64,000 nt of DNA from Immersiella caudata (Eukaryota > Ascomycota > Sordariomycetes > Sordariales > Lasiosphaeriaceae): NCBI GenBank assembly GCA_030512335.1, contig JAULSU010000003.1, positions 3,968,001-4,032,000 on the forward strand, written 5' to 3'. Position 1 is the first letter of the stretch. The number at the start of each line of letters is the position of its first letter. Shown here one piece after another: positions 33,610-45,727 of this stretch. The notes beneath the pieces are model-generated. The model made no database searches. It was not told the DNA's origin and worked only from the letters and a program-made list of their open reading frames with translations. The translations under genes were made by a program, and so were the position numbers.

Positions 33610-36002
33610 ATGGACCCTCTGAGCATCGTCGCAAGCATCGTTGGCATCACACAAGCTGCCGATCGCGTTCTTGTGCACCTCTCGAAGCTCAAGCCCATTT
33701 TGACCGCCCCTCGCGATATCCAAGCGCTTGTGGACGAGTTGACGGATCTCAGTCGCGTCTTGGAACATCTAAAGGATGCGATCAACAACCTTCCCCGAAC
33801 CGAAAGCAACACGGCCAAGATCTCAGCTGATGTTTACGAAACTCTACACGGCCTCGTCAATGGTGGCGGCGCTGCGCTACTGATGCTTGAACACATGATT
33901 GAGAATGATTTTCTCAAGCTCAGTGCTAAGAAGCGCGACGGCGAATTGAAAGTCCATCGGCTCGCGTGGGCGAGAAAGATTGGCGAAGTGCAGCAGCTCC
34001 GACAGCGCCTACGAGACGTGCAACTGATCATCATGGTGCAAGCATCATGCATCAACTTGTACGTTGTTCTTAGTTCTAAACCTATCTGCTCTGTTCCTGA
34101 CACCAAGCCCCAAGATCATCCCAAAACAGAACGAGCGAAGTGGTTGACGAGATCGCCGTCAATGTCGGCCGGCTTTTGTCTCGATGCGAGACATCACAGA
34201 CATACCTCATGCACCAGTTGCAGGAGCACAAGGATACGCTTTCTGTTTCCCAGAATAGAAACCTGCTCGAAGACTCGGCCTTCAACAGCGCGAAGGAAGA
34301 GCTTGCTACCAGCCCGTCGCCGCTCGACCCACCGCCTGAATACACGACACCGCAGCCACCCCGGTCGCGTGACCATTGTGCTAGGTCTTGTCCTTGCGTC
34401 TGCCACTATTCGAACACTCGAAGCTCGTTGACCTCTTTCAGGCGGCTGCTGGGCTCCATCTCGATGGTTGTGCTCAGGGGTTCCGACACAACCAGCATCT
34501 GTAACCGTGCCAACTGCCGCAACCACTCCATGACGGCGATGCAAATCTTCTACACTTTCCCGTACTGGCTTCTGTCGAGGATGCTGGTCTTCTCGCTTGC
34601 CTTGTCGAAGAGTCATGGGCCCGAGATGTTGTTGAGGGTCGTGCGCATCAGGCCGTTGGATGATCCGCTGTTCGTCAGCGTCCGCAGAGGCGACATCGAA
34701 ACAACCAGGTCGCTGCTTTCTACTGGAAAGGCGTCAGTATTGGACGTTACCACCTTGAATCGGTCAGCTCTATTCGTAAGATGTCCCGGGGACGTTACAT
34801 GGCTGTATCGTCCGAACTGATCTTCGGCAGTACGCACTAGACTACCAGCAGCTTGGAGTAGTCCAATTGCTGCTCGATGAAGGAGCTGATACCCACCAGG
34901 TGGACGATACTGCACAGTGTGCATTCCTCCCTTTTGTGGGACCTTAAACATGCTAACCTTTGAAAGAACACCTCTTACCTTGGCCCTGAGTAAGATCATG
35001 TACGACCGGGAGGACCAGTGCTCGAGCGGCCTGCAAGATATGTTTCCTAGCATCATGGACATTCTCGACACGCGCGGCTTTTCCAAGCTGCAGATGCTCG
35101 TTCTCGGTCGTCAAGACGGTGACATCGATTTTGAGCTGAAGCAGCTGTCACAGAGCGCCATCAATGCGGTGGATGCAGATGGCCTCACGGCCCTTTACTG
35201 GGCGGTATGTCGTGAGAAGAGCGACCTCGCGGCGAAGCTGCTTCGCGCCGGAGCAGACCCCAACATCATCACTCGGTTCCATTGGTCTCCGCTACACAAT
35301 GCCGCTTGTTGTTCTTTGTCTTGTATCAAAGATCTTTTGGACTTTGGGGCCAACGTCCATCTGAAAACTGGCTCGGGACGCACGGCTCTTCACATTTTGA
35401 CGGATCACGCTAACCGCGAATGCGCGCCTTACTACGACCTCCTTCTTGCCAAGGGCGCTGACATCAATGCGAGGGCCGCCGAAGGCCACACTGCCTTGCA
35501 CTTTTCTATCATGAACAACGGCGGGCTGGCAAACTTCAGCTATTTGCTCAAACTCGGAGCCGATCCTGACGTTGCAGACAACAAGAAGCGCCACTGCATC
35601 CACTATGCCATCATATGGAACCGGGCGACCATCCTCGCTCAGTTGCTGGCCTCTGGTGTTGATTATCTGGCGGTGGACAACCGCAAGTCGACAATCCTTC
35701 ACTATGCTGCCACGTATGGCGACCTTGGAACGCTCAAAACCCTCTCGGGGTTCAATCTGCAGTCGCTTGACGCAGACTCGGAAGATACTGACGGCCACAC
35801 CGCCGAGGATTTGGCCGATGAAAGGGAAGATGCTTCGCACGAGTGGAGGAACGAGTTCAAGGATCTGTTGAATGCTGTTATCTGGTCCAATCCCGCCATG
35901 GAGAAGCTGCAGGGGAGTATGGAAGGCGGCTTCCTCGATAGTGAAGGCTCGGAAGCGTGGGAAGATGCGCTGGAGGAAATGATGAAGTCGACCACGCTGT
36001 GA
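33610..36002 (+). CDS. Ankyrin-repeat protein with fungal N-terminal helical domain
   Basis: Exons 33610-34058, 34130-34775, 34831-34916 and 34967-36002 give 738 residues. The start MDPLSIVASIVGITQAADRV is the typical opening of fungal NLR-like and ankyrin proteins (a hydrophobic amphipathic helix domain); the frame is open 16 codons upstream to 33562. A variable middle follows. One ankyrin-like unit is split over the short exon 3 (DYQQLGVVQLLLDEGADTH). About six more lie at residues 460-660: DGLTALYWAVCREK, HWSPLHNAACCS, SGRTALHILTDH, EGHTALHFSIMNN, KKRHCIHYAIIWN and RKSTILHYAATYGD. An acidic tail ends the protein. No NACHT or NB-ARC ATPase is present. A role in signalling or non-self recognition is inference. 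Confidence 0.82.
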
Positions 36003-36144
36003 GATCGATGGCTAGGTGTTGTTCGTTCCCCTTGTCTCGATACCCAGCCCGTGACATTTCTACCACTGACAAAACCAGCCAACCAGGCATGCCCATATCC
36101 ACGTTATCCCGCTACCTTCTGTCAGATGAAGACGCTTTGCTGCG

Positions 36145-37660
36145 TCAGATCAGTTTTCCCTCCTTCGGCCAAGTCAGCGATATTTGCCCATCTATTACTT
36201 TGGAGTTGTACCATTCCTTGATTTCAATCTTGTTCTTTACGGGCTGTGCTCCGTTGAGCACGTCAGCGGCAATGATTTGTTGCATCGCCTCGAAAACCGA
36301 CGTTGTTGCGAGACCGCGAGCGATGCACGCCCTGCTACCCATCCCGAATGGGACCCAATCCCTTTGCATCTCTGGTGTCGCCTGTTCCCATCGTTCAGGA
36401 AGGAACTGTTCTGGGTCGGGAAACACGTCAGGATTCAGATGCAGTTGGAAAGCACCAAGCCCGACGTTTGTGCCAGCGGGCAGATGATGACCACGAAAGT
36501 TCATTCCAGATCCTGAAACTGTCCTTGTGAGCCGAGTTGGGCTGGCCATGCTGAGCCGCATACCCTCCTTGATGGTGGCTCGGAGATAGGGTGGCGAATT
36601 GACGTTTGCCCCTGTGGATTGATGCTGGAGGGATTCCCTTCGAAGGATCGCATATCTATGCAGGCACAAGGGTTAGAGTTGGGGTGACAAGGGTGGCCAA
36701 TTTCGAACAAGCTTACTTTTCCGGGTTTCGGGCAAGGAGCCAACAGAGGGTAGCAATCGTCATTCCCGTCGAATATGTCCCAGCGAAGACCAAGTCCTTG
36801 GATTGTGCCTTTGCCTCGTCCACCGAAATCCCAGCTTCCATCAGTCGGGCAGGGTAACCCCCTTTTTTGACGTCATACCCAACAAGGCGACCAAGATACG
36901 AGTCCACGGCTTGAACAGACGACTTGGCCATCTTGTCCGGAAAAACCACCATCGACAACCAGTCCATGACGACGGAAAACCCAGAAGGTAGATAAAAGAA
37001 ACGCCCGATAGTTACAAAGGAATCAACAAAAGCAGACACGGGAACCCTGGTCTCGTCCAACGCCCCGTACCGATCCCGAAAAAGACAAGCCGTCGTCACA
37101 TCGCAGGCAAAGGAACGAGCAAGATTGAGGATATCCACCTCCCTACTGCAACTAGCATCGGCTCTCAGCCGCGAAACAAATTTGCTTGCGCATTCTTTGA
37201 TGACATGCCTAGATTCATTGATGGAAGCCGTCGCGAAGAGCGACGCTACCGCCTTGAAGCGGACCAGTCTGTGCTCGGATTCTATCGTCGAGAAAATGGT
37301 CGCGTGACCGTCGACGTCGAATTTGCGATAGTGCGCCGCTTTGAGAATGTCTGAGGCTTTCGTGTGGTAGATTTCAGCGATGGCTTTGCCGTCGGCAATG
37401 TCGATCTCGTTTGGGGCGATGCGGATCACGGGTCCGTAGAGGGCGTGGAGGCGGCGGATGGTAGAGCATTCGTCGCCTTTGTAGGTGTGGTAGTGAAGCC
37501 AGGCCGAGCTGAATTTGGCGAGGAAGGGTCCGGGGATTGGCGCCAGGGGATGGGAGAAGGTGCGGTAGATGGTGAGAGTGGCGGAGATGACAAAGAGAAT
37601 GACTATGGATAGTATCCAGGGGTAGGATATGATCGTTTCGAGGAGAGAGGTGTCTGTCAT
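36145..37660 (-). CDS. Cytochrome P450 monooxygenase
   Basis: A microsomal haem monooxygenase. Exons 37660-36717 and 36655-36145 give 484 residues. An N-terminal membrane anchor (ILSIVILFVISATLTIY) precedes the Pro-rich hinge HPLAPIPGPFLAKF. The I-helix segment FAGTYSTGMTIA (about 292), the ExxR motif in IKEGMRLSM, PERW, and the haem loop FGMGSRACIARGLA with the thiolate Cys are visible; the residue two after Cys is Ala, not the usual Gly. The 61-nt intron splits PEK/YAILRRE. It ends 142 bp from the stop of the ankyrin gene. Substrate unknown; secondary metabolism is likely from family and context. Confidence 0.9.
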
Positions 37661-38552
37661 TGGGGCTTGTCTGGCCTCTTAGGCGGATTTCCTTGGGTCA
37701 ACGGTTTTGCCTAGGGAGTGTTGTGATCGATTGTATTGATCGGTATTATCACGCCACTTAATCCCCCCGGGGTGCGATGGGCAAGGTAGACAGATATGAA
37801 CCCATCGTTCTGCATTGCCACTAACCCGGATCTGATGGTGGGTGGTACCGCTTAAATGTCACCGAATGAGAGCTGCTGGGGATAAGTTGGTAATGCTCCC
37901 CCTCCATCTTTTCCCGTGGCCTGGTGACCCAGGACACCATCTTTTTTCTTCCCCACGGAGCACATCTTTGGCCGCAGAGCCTCATAGGAGAGCAGTAGCA
38001 GGCTTTGCTTATCCCTGCGGGGATTTTCAAAACGGGTCCACGGCTTATCTGTTGCTGTGAAGCGGCAGTTGGTGGTTCCGAGAAAACATTGAGGTCTACG
38101 ACTTACTCCCAGCGGGTACTCGAAGTTATGGAAGCTAGACATTTGACTCGAACAACCTGAAAGCTTATACCATGACGTCGGCACATGTCTTAGCACTAGT
38201 GGCTATAATAGCCCCTTGCTTTCTCCGTTTTTAAACAAAATAGCTAGGGCCAGCGGAGGTCCTGTGCGTGACTACCTACCTACTCATTAGACCTCAAGTT
38301 GGTTGCTTACTCAATTGCAAGCTCTTTCATGAGGGACATTGCATTGCTCGATCCTTTAGCCAAGACTTGGATCGATAAAAAAAGAAAAATACACCAAAAA
38401 GGAAGAAGAATACAAAATCTTAGGATGTTCGAACACGGAGCCCTGGTGTTTATGTTTTTTTTATACGTTGCGTTTATTTATGGCTGCAAGCCATAAATAA
38501 AATAAAATAAAATCTACACCCATGCGCCCGTGATTCAAAACCCTCCTTGGTT
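37661..38552. other. Gene-free interval upstream of the P450
   Basis: Contains the P450 promoter. From 38,340 to 38,520 it is A-rich with GCAAGCCATAAATAAAATAAAATAAAA-like simple sequence of lengths under 60 bp. No gene was seen. Confidence 0.4.
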
Positions 38553-39051
38553 TTAAACCCAAGCATCCACGGCAACCCCACTCCTCACCGTGAGCACATT
38601 AGGCCTCATCAACAGCCCCGACATCACTGCCGAAACATGCCAAAACATCAACACCTGCACCAAATCTCCAATCCCCGCCCTTACCCCTTTCGCCTCCTCC
38701 TCAACCCTCAAAACTCAATATCGCTCTCCTTCCTCTCGTCGCCCATGAGTCGCCCTCCCGTGGGACTATCTTCCCTGTCATTAAACCCGGAGACTCGATT
38801 TGAACTCTGCAGTTCTCCACCGCGGGATACAGAACCCTGCTTGTACTGGCGGGCATGCAACCCGCGTTGATGGCGGACTGGGTGGAGTGTAGTGCGTGGA
38901 GGAGTAGGACGGGGAGATCTGATTGGAGGCCGGAGAGGGATTTGGGTATGTGTGAGGGGGAATCGGTGATGCGGGTGAGGAGTTTGGAGGAGAATGCGAT
39001 TAGTTGGATGAGGTAGGATGCGATGCCGATGGCGGCGAGGACTTCGGCTAT
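38553..39051 (-). pseudogene. Degenerate N-terminal domain of a fungal NACHT/NLR-type protein (SesB-like)
   Basis: Minus-strand frame from 39051 reads IAEVLAAIGIASYLIQLIAF, SKLLTRITDSPSHIPKSLSG, LQSDLPVLLLHALHSTQSAI, VLYPAVENCRVQIES and GDSWATRGRRAILSFEG before a stop. This is the N-terminal domain that precedes NACHT or ankyrin modules in fungal NLRs. The expected start Met-Ala-Glu has ATA in place of ATG (39049-39051), a G-to-A change. After the stop the similarity continues in the other two frames (EEAKGVRAGIWRF, then VQVLMFWHVSAVMSGLL), implying two +1 frameshifts, and ends at 38553. No downstream ATPase module is present. Confidence 0.65.
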
Positions 39052-40368
39052 GAAGGGTTGGGAAGTAATTGGTTGATTTGGAGGTTGAAGGTCGATTGGA
39101 TGACGTATCCTTAATGGGTTGAGTGGAAAAGGGGTTGTGTGGTGTCAACAGTGTGGCTGATGTTCAGCGTACCTAGAGGGGATGCGGAGGGCCTTTGGCG
39201 ACCGAAATTGACGTAGGCAGACTGGTTTTTGCGGTTCGCCCTGTTGAGATAGCACAAGATAGACGCCGGCGGTAAGACGAGGCGAAGACAGCCTGAAGGA
39301 GTTGCATGTGCTCCAAGCTGGTGCAGTGGTGGGGTTGCCGTCGCCCATGGGTCTTCGCCTCACTGGATTGGCTGACTTTATGGCTGTGTCTCAGTGGTTT
39401 TTTTTTTTTTGGTTTTTTTTTTTGCGTCGGAGGGTGGCATGCAAAGTGTGCGAGGCTGCGCAGGCGTTCGCGACAAGCCCTGGAAGCGGAAGCTAGACAG
39501 GGAGTTCTGAGGGAATGAATGGTGGGGTCGTGAAGAGAGTGAACGGCGACGAACTGAAGTCTCATACCCCGGTGCTGAGAGGGCGGAAAGGGATGTAAAC
39601 TGGTCACTCAGGCCTAAGTTCGGTAAGTAGGGTCATTCTCGATGAGAACGTGTCCAAACGGCTGATGTACCTGGGATTGACTCTGCTGGGGTCGGCTGGG
39701 GGCTGGATGGCTGTGAGACTGGAGGCTGAGGGAGGAAAAGGGAGCTTTTAAATGGTGGGCAAAGCCAAAGGTTGGCGAGAGAGAGAAATGTAAATGGTGG
39801 TTGAGGTGAGCCCAGGAGCAACAGGGGGGCAACGGCTGATGGGGGGGTGCGTTTTCAAGGGATAATCCTTCTTAGCATTTCCCACTGGGTCGATAGGGAG
39901 AGACACATCGGGGCTCTGTCCACACCAACAGCTGTGACAAAGGCCGCCACTAGCAGCTCAAGGGTCGATATAGCCACACCCAGGCCGTAGTGCGACTTAA
40001 CCGCCTGGGACCTCGCAAAGTGATTCAGCCAACATGTTGGCACTGTGTATGTCTTGCCCCCTAACAAAAGCAAGGGTCAAGGTTTTCTACTCCCCACACG
40101 AGAATGAGGTTGGCAATCTTCCTACCCGCTTGGTCAAAAGTAGCCCATGCCTCCTTAAATTCTTGGAAGGCCTTACCTTTCGGGGCAGAGGGAATAAGAA
40201 TATCCTCCAAACGCCTCTTTACATTTCCACAACGGTGGGGACGGTCTTGACCTCATCTCCAACACCACTGGTAGAAGACCTATCATCGTCCCTCGGCTCG
40301 ACGGCGCGTTGGCATCTCCTATCCACCTAGTCAGCAAAAGCTCCATGTAATTCCTGCGAGAAATCTAC
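39052..40368. other. Gene-free interval with T-tracts
   Basis: 1.3 kb with two T-tracts (39,399-39,423) and no recognisable gene. Small Pro/Ser-rich frames on the minus strand (39.1-39.9 kb) have no domain. Confidence 0.4.
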
Positions 40369-41802
40369 TTACTTCACAGTCTCCTTGTCCTGGAGGACCT
40401 GGATCAGAGGGATCAAAAACAAGCAGATAGCACCCAAGCACGAAGCAGTGATGAACCCCTTGCGGTACTCTGGCGCCTCAACCTGCTGCCACACAAGAAG
40501 CGGAAGCCACGTCGTCATGACTCCGACCGCCGTGTTCATGGTGGCGAGGACAATGGCGCGCTCCTCATTGTCGTCGGTGCATATCTCATTGGCCCAGGTG
40601 AAAGCAATGCCCGAGAGACCGACGTGCTGACCGGCGAGATAGTAGCAGGTCCATTTCCATCCCACGGGGATGTGCCAAGCGGCAAGGGACGCCCAGGTGA
40701 TGAGGTTGAGTGTCTGCACCGAGTTAGTTTTGGATTCGACCTTTGCCAAGGGTATGGAGACTCACTGCGCCAAAGAGAAGAATAGGCCAGCGCCGTCCGT
40801 TCAACATGGTGTCCGAAACCCAAGCGTATGCCACGGCGGAAACGGCCTGAACGGCAAACACACCCGTGGGATACAGGTTGATCTGCTGAACCGTGTACGT
40901 GGGATTCTTGTGTAGCTTGAGGTACTGTGGGAAGATGGGCGTGCCGCCGGTACCGCTGATGAAGATGTAGTAGAAGCTCAGGAGCCAGATGTGCCACGAA
41001 GTGAGCACTTTCTTGACTTTGGCAACGGTGAAAGGCTCTCGTGCCTTGCGTTCTTCGAGGAGCATTCGCTTCTGGGCTAGTTGGATTTCCTGTAGAAGTT
41101 GTTAGCTGACGGCCTCGCAGAGACGGTGGCCAGCTCACCTCTTTTGTGAAGAACCGTGTGCTGGCGGATTGTGGAAGGTCGGGTAGAAAGTAGAAGCTGG
41201 CAATAGCAATGGGGAAGGAGATGATACCGTCGATGATGAACAGCCTGGGAGCCAAATTAGCAATGCGTTTTGGGGACGGGGGGCATCCATCTTACCATTT
41301 CCACCCAGGCAGGCCCGCGCGCCCTCCAAGCCGGGTAGCGGCAGTCATCAGGAAACCAGAGAACAGCATGGCAATGGAGCCACTGGCATTGAGTATACAA
41401 GCCCGCTTTGCGATCTCATCCTTGCGGTACCATCCGCCGATCATGAATTGCAGACCAGGATAATATCCAGCCTCAGCAAGACCTGTTGGCTGTTAGCTCG
41501 GAGCATGTTTCTCTCCCTGGGCCGGAAACATACCAATGAGGAAGCGCATCACATAGAGTCCCGTTGTATTGGTGATAGCGCAAGAGCAAAGCGTGAGGCC
41601 CGTCCACACGACCTTCGGCAATGTCAGCGAGAGAAACTGTCTATCAAGTAAAGCTGAACGTACCTGCAAGGCCGGGATGTAAATGGAAGGGCGAATGCGA
41701 GTGAGTAGGATATTCCTGGGAATCTCGCCAATGATGTATCCAACTGTGAAAGCCGTCATGGCATAGTTCAGCTCATTGCCGAACATATCAAGATCCTCCT
41801 TC
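40369..41802 (-). pseudogene. 5'-truncated MFS transporter, anion:cation symporter / allantoate permease family
   Basis: Six exons on the minus strand (41802-41664, 41612-41534, 41482-41296, 41244-41139, 41089-40766, 40713-40369) encode about 393 residues. They start in KEDLDMFGNELNYAMTAF and cover EIPRNILLTRIRPS, FLIGLAEAGYYPGLQFMIGG, WYRKDEIAKR, the long central loop and the final helices to QDKETVK. All splice phases agree and there are no internal stops. The first exon or exons, with the first membrane helix and the NYxDRxN motif, are absent upstream: sequence beyond 41,803 is non-coding and runs into a C23 tract at 42,005. I therefore call it truncated; a distant 5' exon cannot be fully excluded. 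Confidence 0.75.
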
Positions 41803-42004
41803 CTGTTTGAGATCAGCCCGAATCCCGTTCCGGTTTTCTGTTTCTGTTGGTCTCACACCCTATGGGTGTAAAGAGAAATAAATCTTCAAAATGCTCATAA
41901 CTGAAACTAAACTAACTGTCAGAACGATAAAAGAGTGCAATTGCGAAAACGGTGATGTGACCGGCATGCAGCCTGTCGCCCCGGAACAAGGGGCATGCCA
42001 TTCG

Positions 42005-42027
42005 CCCCCCCCCCCCCCCCCCCCCCT
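42005..42027. repeat. C23 homopolymer
   Basis: An uninterrupted run of 23 C residues between the truncated MFS gene and the membrane-protein remnant. It may mark a rearrangement junction or an assembly artefact. Confidence 0.9.
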
Positions 42028-42067
42028 GAACCGCTTAATCCCGGGCCCTTTTCCCTCAACTACTCAG

Positions 42068-42806
42068 TTATCCGAGGGCCATACTAGTAGTTGAGTCGGT
42101 GATGACCAGCGAATCCCTGGTGTTGTATGTTTTTTTTTCCTCTCCACGGTGCTTTCCCCTTCTCCGTTGGAAACTGTAGACCCTCCTGATGCCCCCCTTT
42201 TTGACAACGGAAACCGATGTCACCCTCTCGTGGGTGACTGGCAAGAGCTGATATCCCCCAGCTGTTTTCTCCAATCTGACCTTCAGCCCCTTTGATCGTT
42301 GCTTCATATCTGCGACGTCTGAGAGTGGCCCCAATTCGGCCATTAGATCCGAGTCCAATGCGCAAAGTGTCGCGAGTGAGGAGTCTTTTGCCACCGGCGT
42401 TTTCGAGTTGCAATTCATGGAGATGACGACAGCCAGAATGACTGCCGTCAGGATAACTTGGGCGATTGCGAGGGACAACCACCACCATTGAACCTGAATA
42501 AGCGGGATATAAGCGAACGCAATACCATCGACGGTGCCGTCGTTTCTATCAAAAAAGAAGCTCTTTTCCCGCAACATATTGGTCAGGCTGTCCGCAATAT
42601 CCCTTACCAACATCTTCATGGTCTTTCACTGTGTCGGTCATGTTGAAGAGCCCGCCGTACACGCCAAGCGTGGTACACGGTTCCCACGAGCAACTTCCGG
42701 TAGAGCAGTTGGGTGAGAGGGAGGCGATTCTTTGCTGAGGGCCGTCACTGAGTGCTCGAACAGCACCAAATAGAGCTGATCTTATCGAGATGAGGTCCGT
42801 GTCCTC
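42068..42806 (-). pseudogene. Remnant of a DUF3176-like large membrane protein
   Basis: On the minus strand one frame reads RSALFGAVRALSDG, SLSPNCSTGSCSWEPCTTLG, a segment like the Cys-rich region of DUF3176 membrane proteins. It is followed, in another frame, by a long open stretch with DIADSLTNMLREKSFFF, the hydrophobic helix QVQWWWLSLAIAQVILTAVI and a cytosolic tail ending DSLVITDSTTSMALG. The N-terminal half and the large extracellular middle (200 or more residues) are missing, so the two parts were joined by deletion or decay. The tail is repeated at 63,542-63,603. A transposon sits 102 bp upstream. Confidence 0.6.
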
Positions 42807-42907
42807 TGCGGAGGTTTCGAGTTAGATATTGTCAATGTGAAAGGGGATCCGGGGCGAATGAGGCAGGACTTGCCAATTCTGAACTCCTTGTTAGTTTGTT
42901 CGAGATA

Positions 42908-42952
42908 ACGTGCGTGATAAGCGAGTTAGCCAGACAAGCGAGTTATCCACTT
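42908..42952 (+). repeat. Left terminal inverted repeat of the pogo-type transposon
   Basis: 45 bp, matching the reverse complement of 49920-49964 at 42 positions; the outer flank is TA. Confidence 0.9.
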
Positions 42953-43527
42953 TATACCACCCCACCACATCCATCCTTAATTACACAACCACAACACTAG
43001 GAAATATAAATAACTGAATTAGAAACAGATAAATCAGACGATTCTACAGCCTCCTGGCAAGTGCGCGCATTATGGCCAGGCTTGCCGCACACGCCACAAC
43101 ACTAAATCTTCGTACGAAGGCCCCCTACACCACCACCACTTTAACGTGTTTCCTAAACCAACTGCTCACCCAAGGCCTTCTGATCCAGTAAATCCTATGC
43201 CTCCTATACAGTAAGTGACCCTCTAAGCCGTATACGTGTTTTTTTAGCCCTCCGTCGCTTACTTATTGGCCTTTCGTAATGCGGAGACCTCCGTACGGAG
43301 AAGAGCCACCTCGTGCATCACAGCCATTGTACCTTTGGCTAATCGATCCACAGCCATCAGCATAAAGGTAGGTGAGCTACCCTGATGGTTAGAAATTCGA
43401 TTTTTAATAAACACTGATTATAAGGTGGCCTCTTAAGGGTTATATGGCGTTTGGGAGACCCAGGGTAGTGGTGTGGCTAGGCCTAAGGTTAAGGGTGTTA
43501 GGGTTCGAATACGTATATCCAGCTTAG

Positions 43528-44017
43528 TGTTACGACCTCTTCCTTGCTGACGGGTGGTCGGTAGGGTCGCTAAATAGGTTGGGTGGGTAGAGAGGAGTAA
43601 TACAGAGGCAAGTCCTTACAGACGGGGGTTCACTGGTCAATGGTGGTCGTATATCACTATAAGACAGAGCAACACTTTAAGTGTTAATACAGTAGGACAC
43701 AATTAAAGTTGGTTTAATTAACGGGCGAATACTTGTGTAAGGAACAGGAGGTTCCTCACATTATTATGGGTACGATGATAGCTATTTATACTAACTAATA
43801 AAGATGTAACTTATACCTTAATTACTCTAATCACTGGGCTCGGACAGTAAGTAAGGTGATTAATAGTCTTAACATTTATTGTAATTACTCTTTTCTCTTA
43901 GTGATCAGGGTGATTAGTCCATGTGTGCGTTTTAGTTTGTACTGTTTACACACTGTAGCGCCTGCGGGGACACGTTAGTCCGTTCCGACTTATAAGGGTG
44001 GCCTATAAGTCGTTATA
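43528..44017 (-). repeat. 3' LTR of the gag-only retroelement
   Basis: 490 bp. On the minus strand the outer end reads GGTCGTAACA, as in the other copies; the inner end TATAACGACT corresponds to TGTGACGACC of the solo copy, with transitions of the RIP type. Confidence 0.85.
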
Positions 44018-44182
44018 CGATTCCCCCTCTTTATTATCCTTTTTCCATAAAGGCTCCAAGGTGCGTTTTCCTCTTAACAACTATCGTAACCATGCCTGCT
44101 GACGCGATTAAAAGATAAAATAAGAGAACGAAACCCTTATCTACCGACTGTTATCTCAAAAACGCCCTTTTTATTAATACCT

Positions 44183-44876
44183 TTGTTAAATTCTAGCCTC
44201 TGAGAGCGCTAAAGAGGCCCTGTATTTACAGGGCCTGCCAGTGAGGAAGGCACTGGGTACCCTGCACCCACTGGGTACCCTGCACCTGCAGCCACCACCC
44301 ACTAGCCACAATGTGGCTTCGAACCTTCTGGAATCCAGAAGGCCTCAGGACCTTCAGGGGGCCACAGAAGGCTCTGGAAGCCCACAGGCTTCCACAACCT
44401 TCTGAGGCCACATCAGTGATTACGAGGCCTGTGGAGAGCCTCCACCATACTATTCTATTATTGTATTAGTAGTAGAAAGCTCTGGAATTTCCATTCTAGA
44501 GCTCCCACAGCCTATAACTAGCCATCTCCTCTCTTGTAATTAGCTTTCCTTCAAGCAAGCAATCTACTTCCTTCAGTTGAGTACTACTCACTGAAGCAAG
44601 TAATTCACAAGCAATACAGTTGTTTATTACAGTGCAGAGCTCACTGAAACCTTCTGTTTTACAGCGCATAGTTCGCTGTAACTTGTCTTTTAGGCTCTGT
44701 AGTACAGGCCTTTATTTGCTTCCTTCAGCACCTTAGTAAGCTCTGCTGTCGTACCTCACAGCGCTCCTCCGGAGCACTGTACTCGCATTTCTTCCCCTGA
44801 CCGGAGCACTGTACTACAGGCTCCCACAGGCTCTCAGGCGCTGTAATACAGGCCTGTAGAGTGCTACAAAGCAACA
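44183..44876 (+). mobile_element. Element F, copy A (694 bp)
   Basis: Begins TTGTTAAATTCTAGCC and ends GTGCTACAAAGCAACA. It is nearly identical in reverse orientation to 48344-49016, so it is a distinct repeat. It sits between the gag remnant and the 3' LTR and lacks a clear target duplication here. It contains many short palindromes (for example around CCTGTATTTACAGG and TTCTGGAATCCAGAA) and no coding frame. Confidence 0.8.
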
Positions 44877-45120
44877 AGGGGTTTTTACTGCTTTAATTTG
44901 AAATTCTATTACGTAGTCTGTTATAGAGGTGTGTTGTTTTAATCTAAGGAGCCTCTGTTCGGAGCGCCGTTTAGCGTTTAGCTCCCCGAACTCGGCGGTG
45001 ATAACGGTGATGAAATTGTCAAAACGGATAAATAAGTCGATAGATCTTATATATTATTAATAATAACGTTACCGTTTAATATCTTTAGTGGTGGTCTGAT
45101 CTCCTGTAAGGGCCTTGTAC

Positions 45121-45650
45121 TGACTCGGGGCGATCGTTCCGATCGCCCCTTGTGGTTTTTTTTTAGGTGTTTTTTTGTGTGCATATCACTGTAACCATTT
45201 TGTAATTAGCGAAGTTTTAGCGCGCGCCGTTAAGGCCGCGCCGCGCGGTTCTTCAAACCGCGTTTCTTCTCCAGGCAGGCGAACAAAAAGGAGAAAAAAA
45301 GACGACATCGGCGATTTCACCACGAGTTGCACCCGCGAATGGCTTAAGTGACCTCTCCTCCCTTCGATCGGAGGAAGAAGTAGTAATCCCCAGTCCCTTT
45401 TCTTAGTTATTCCTACTTGGTTGTCCCTACTTGGTTGTTCCTACTTGGTTATTCCTACTCGGTTATCCTTACTCGGTTGCGTGCCTCCTTCCAGGTCAGT
45501 CCTCGTTTTCACACGTCAGTCCCACGCGTGCTCCTTCGATCGGAGAAGGAGCTACCTTACTGGCGGCCATACTGGCCGCCATCGGCGTTCTTGGGGGTGG
45601 TTCTATTCTTTTGTGCCCTGAGTCTTATGGTGCATCACCGCACCTGTTCA
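45121..45650 (+). mobile_element. Element E, copy 1 (530 bp)
   Basis: Starts TGACTCGGGGCG, ends GCACCTGTTCA and is flanked by GTAC on both sides (4-bp duplication). Near the 5' end GGGGCGATCG and CGATCGCCCC form a 10-bp hairpin with a 3-nt loop, and GGCGGCCA/TGGCCGCC form another near the 3' end. About five units of a 14-bp repeat (TTATTCCTACTTGG) lie at 45,405-45,478. Non-coding. Confidence 0.85.
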
Positions 45651-45727
45651 GTACTTATAAAGTCGTTTAGCATATGGTTCGAACCACTTGGCTGTTACTC
45701 CGTTTAGTAAGGCGTTAGTAAATATAG

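Noticed and set aside
39302..39518. Plus-strand frame rich in Phe and Trp
   Set aside because: Created by T-tracts at 39,399-39,423.
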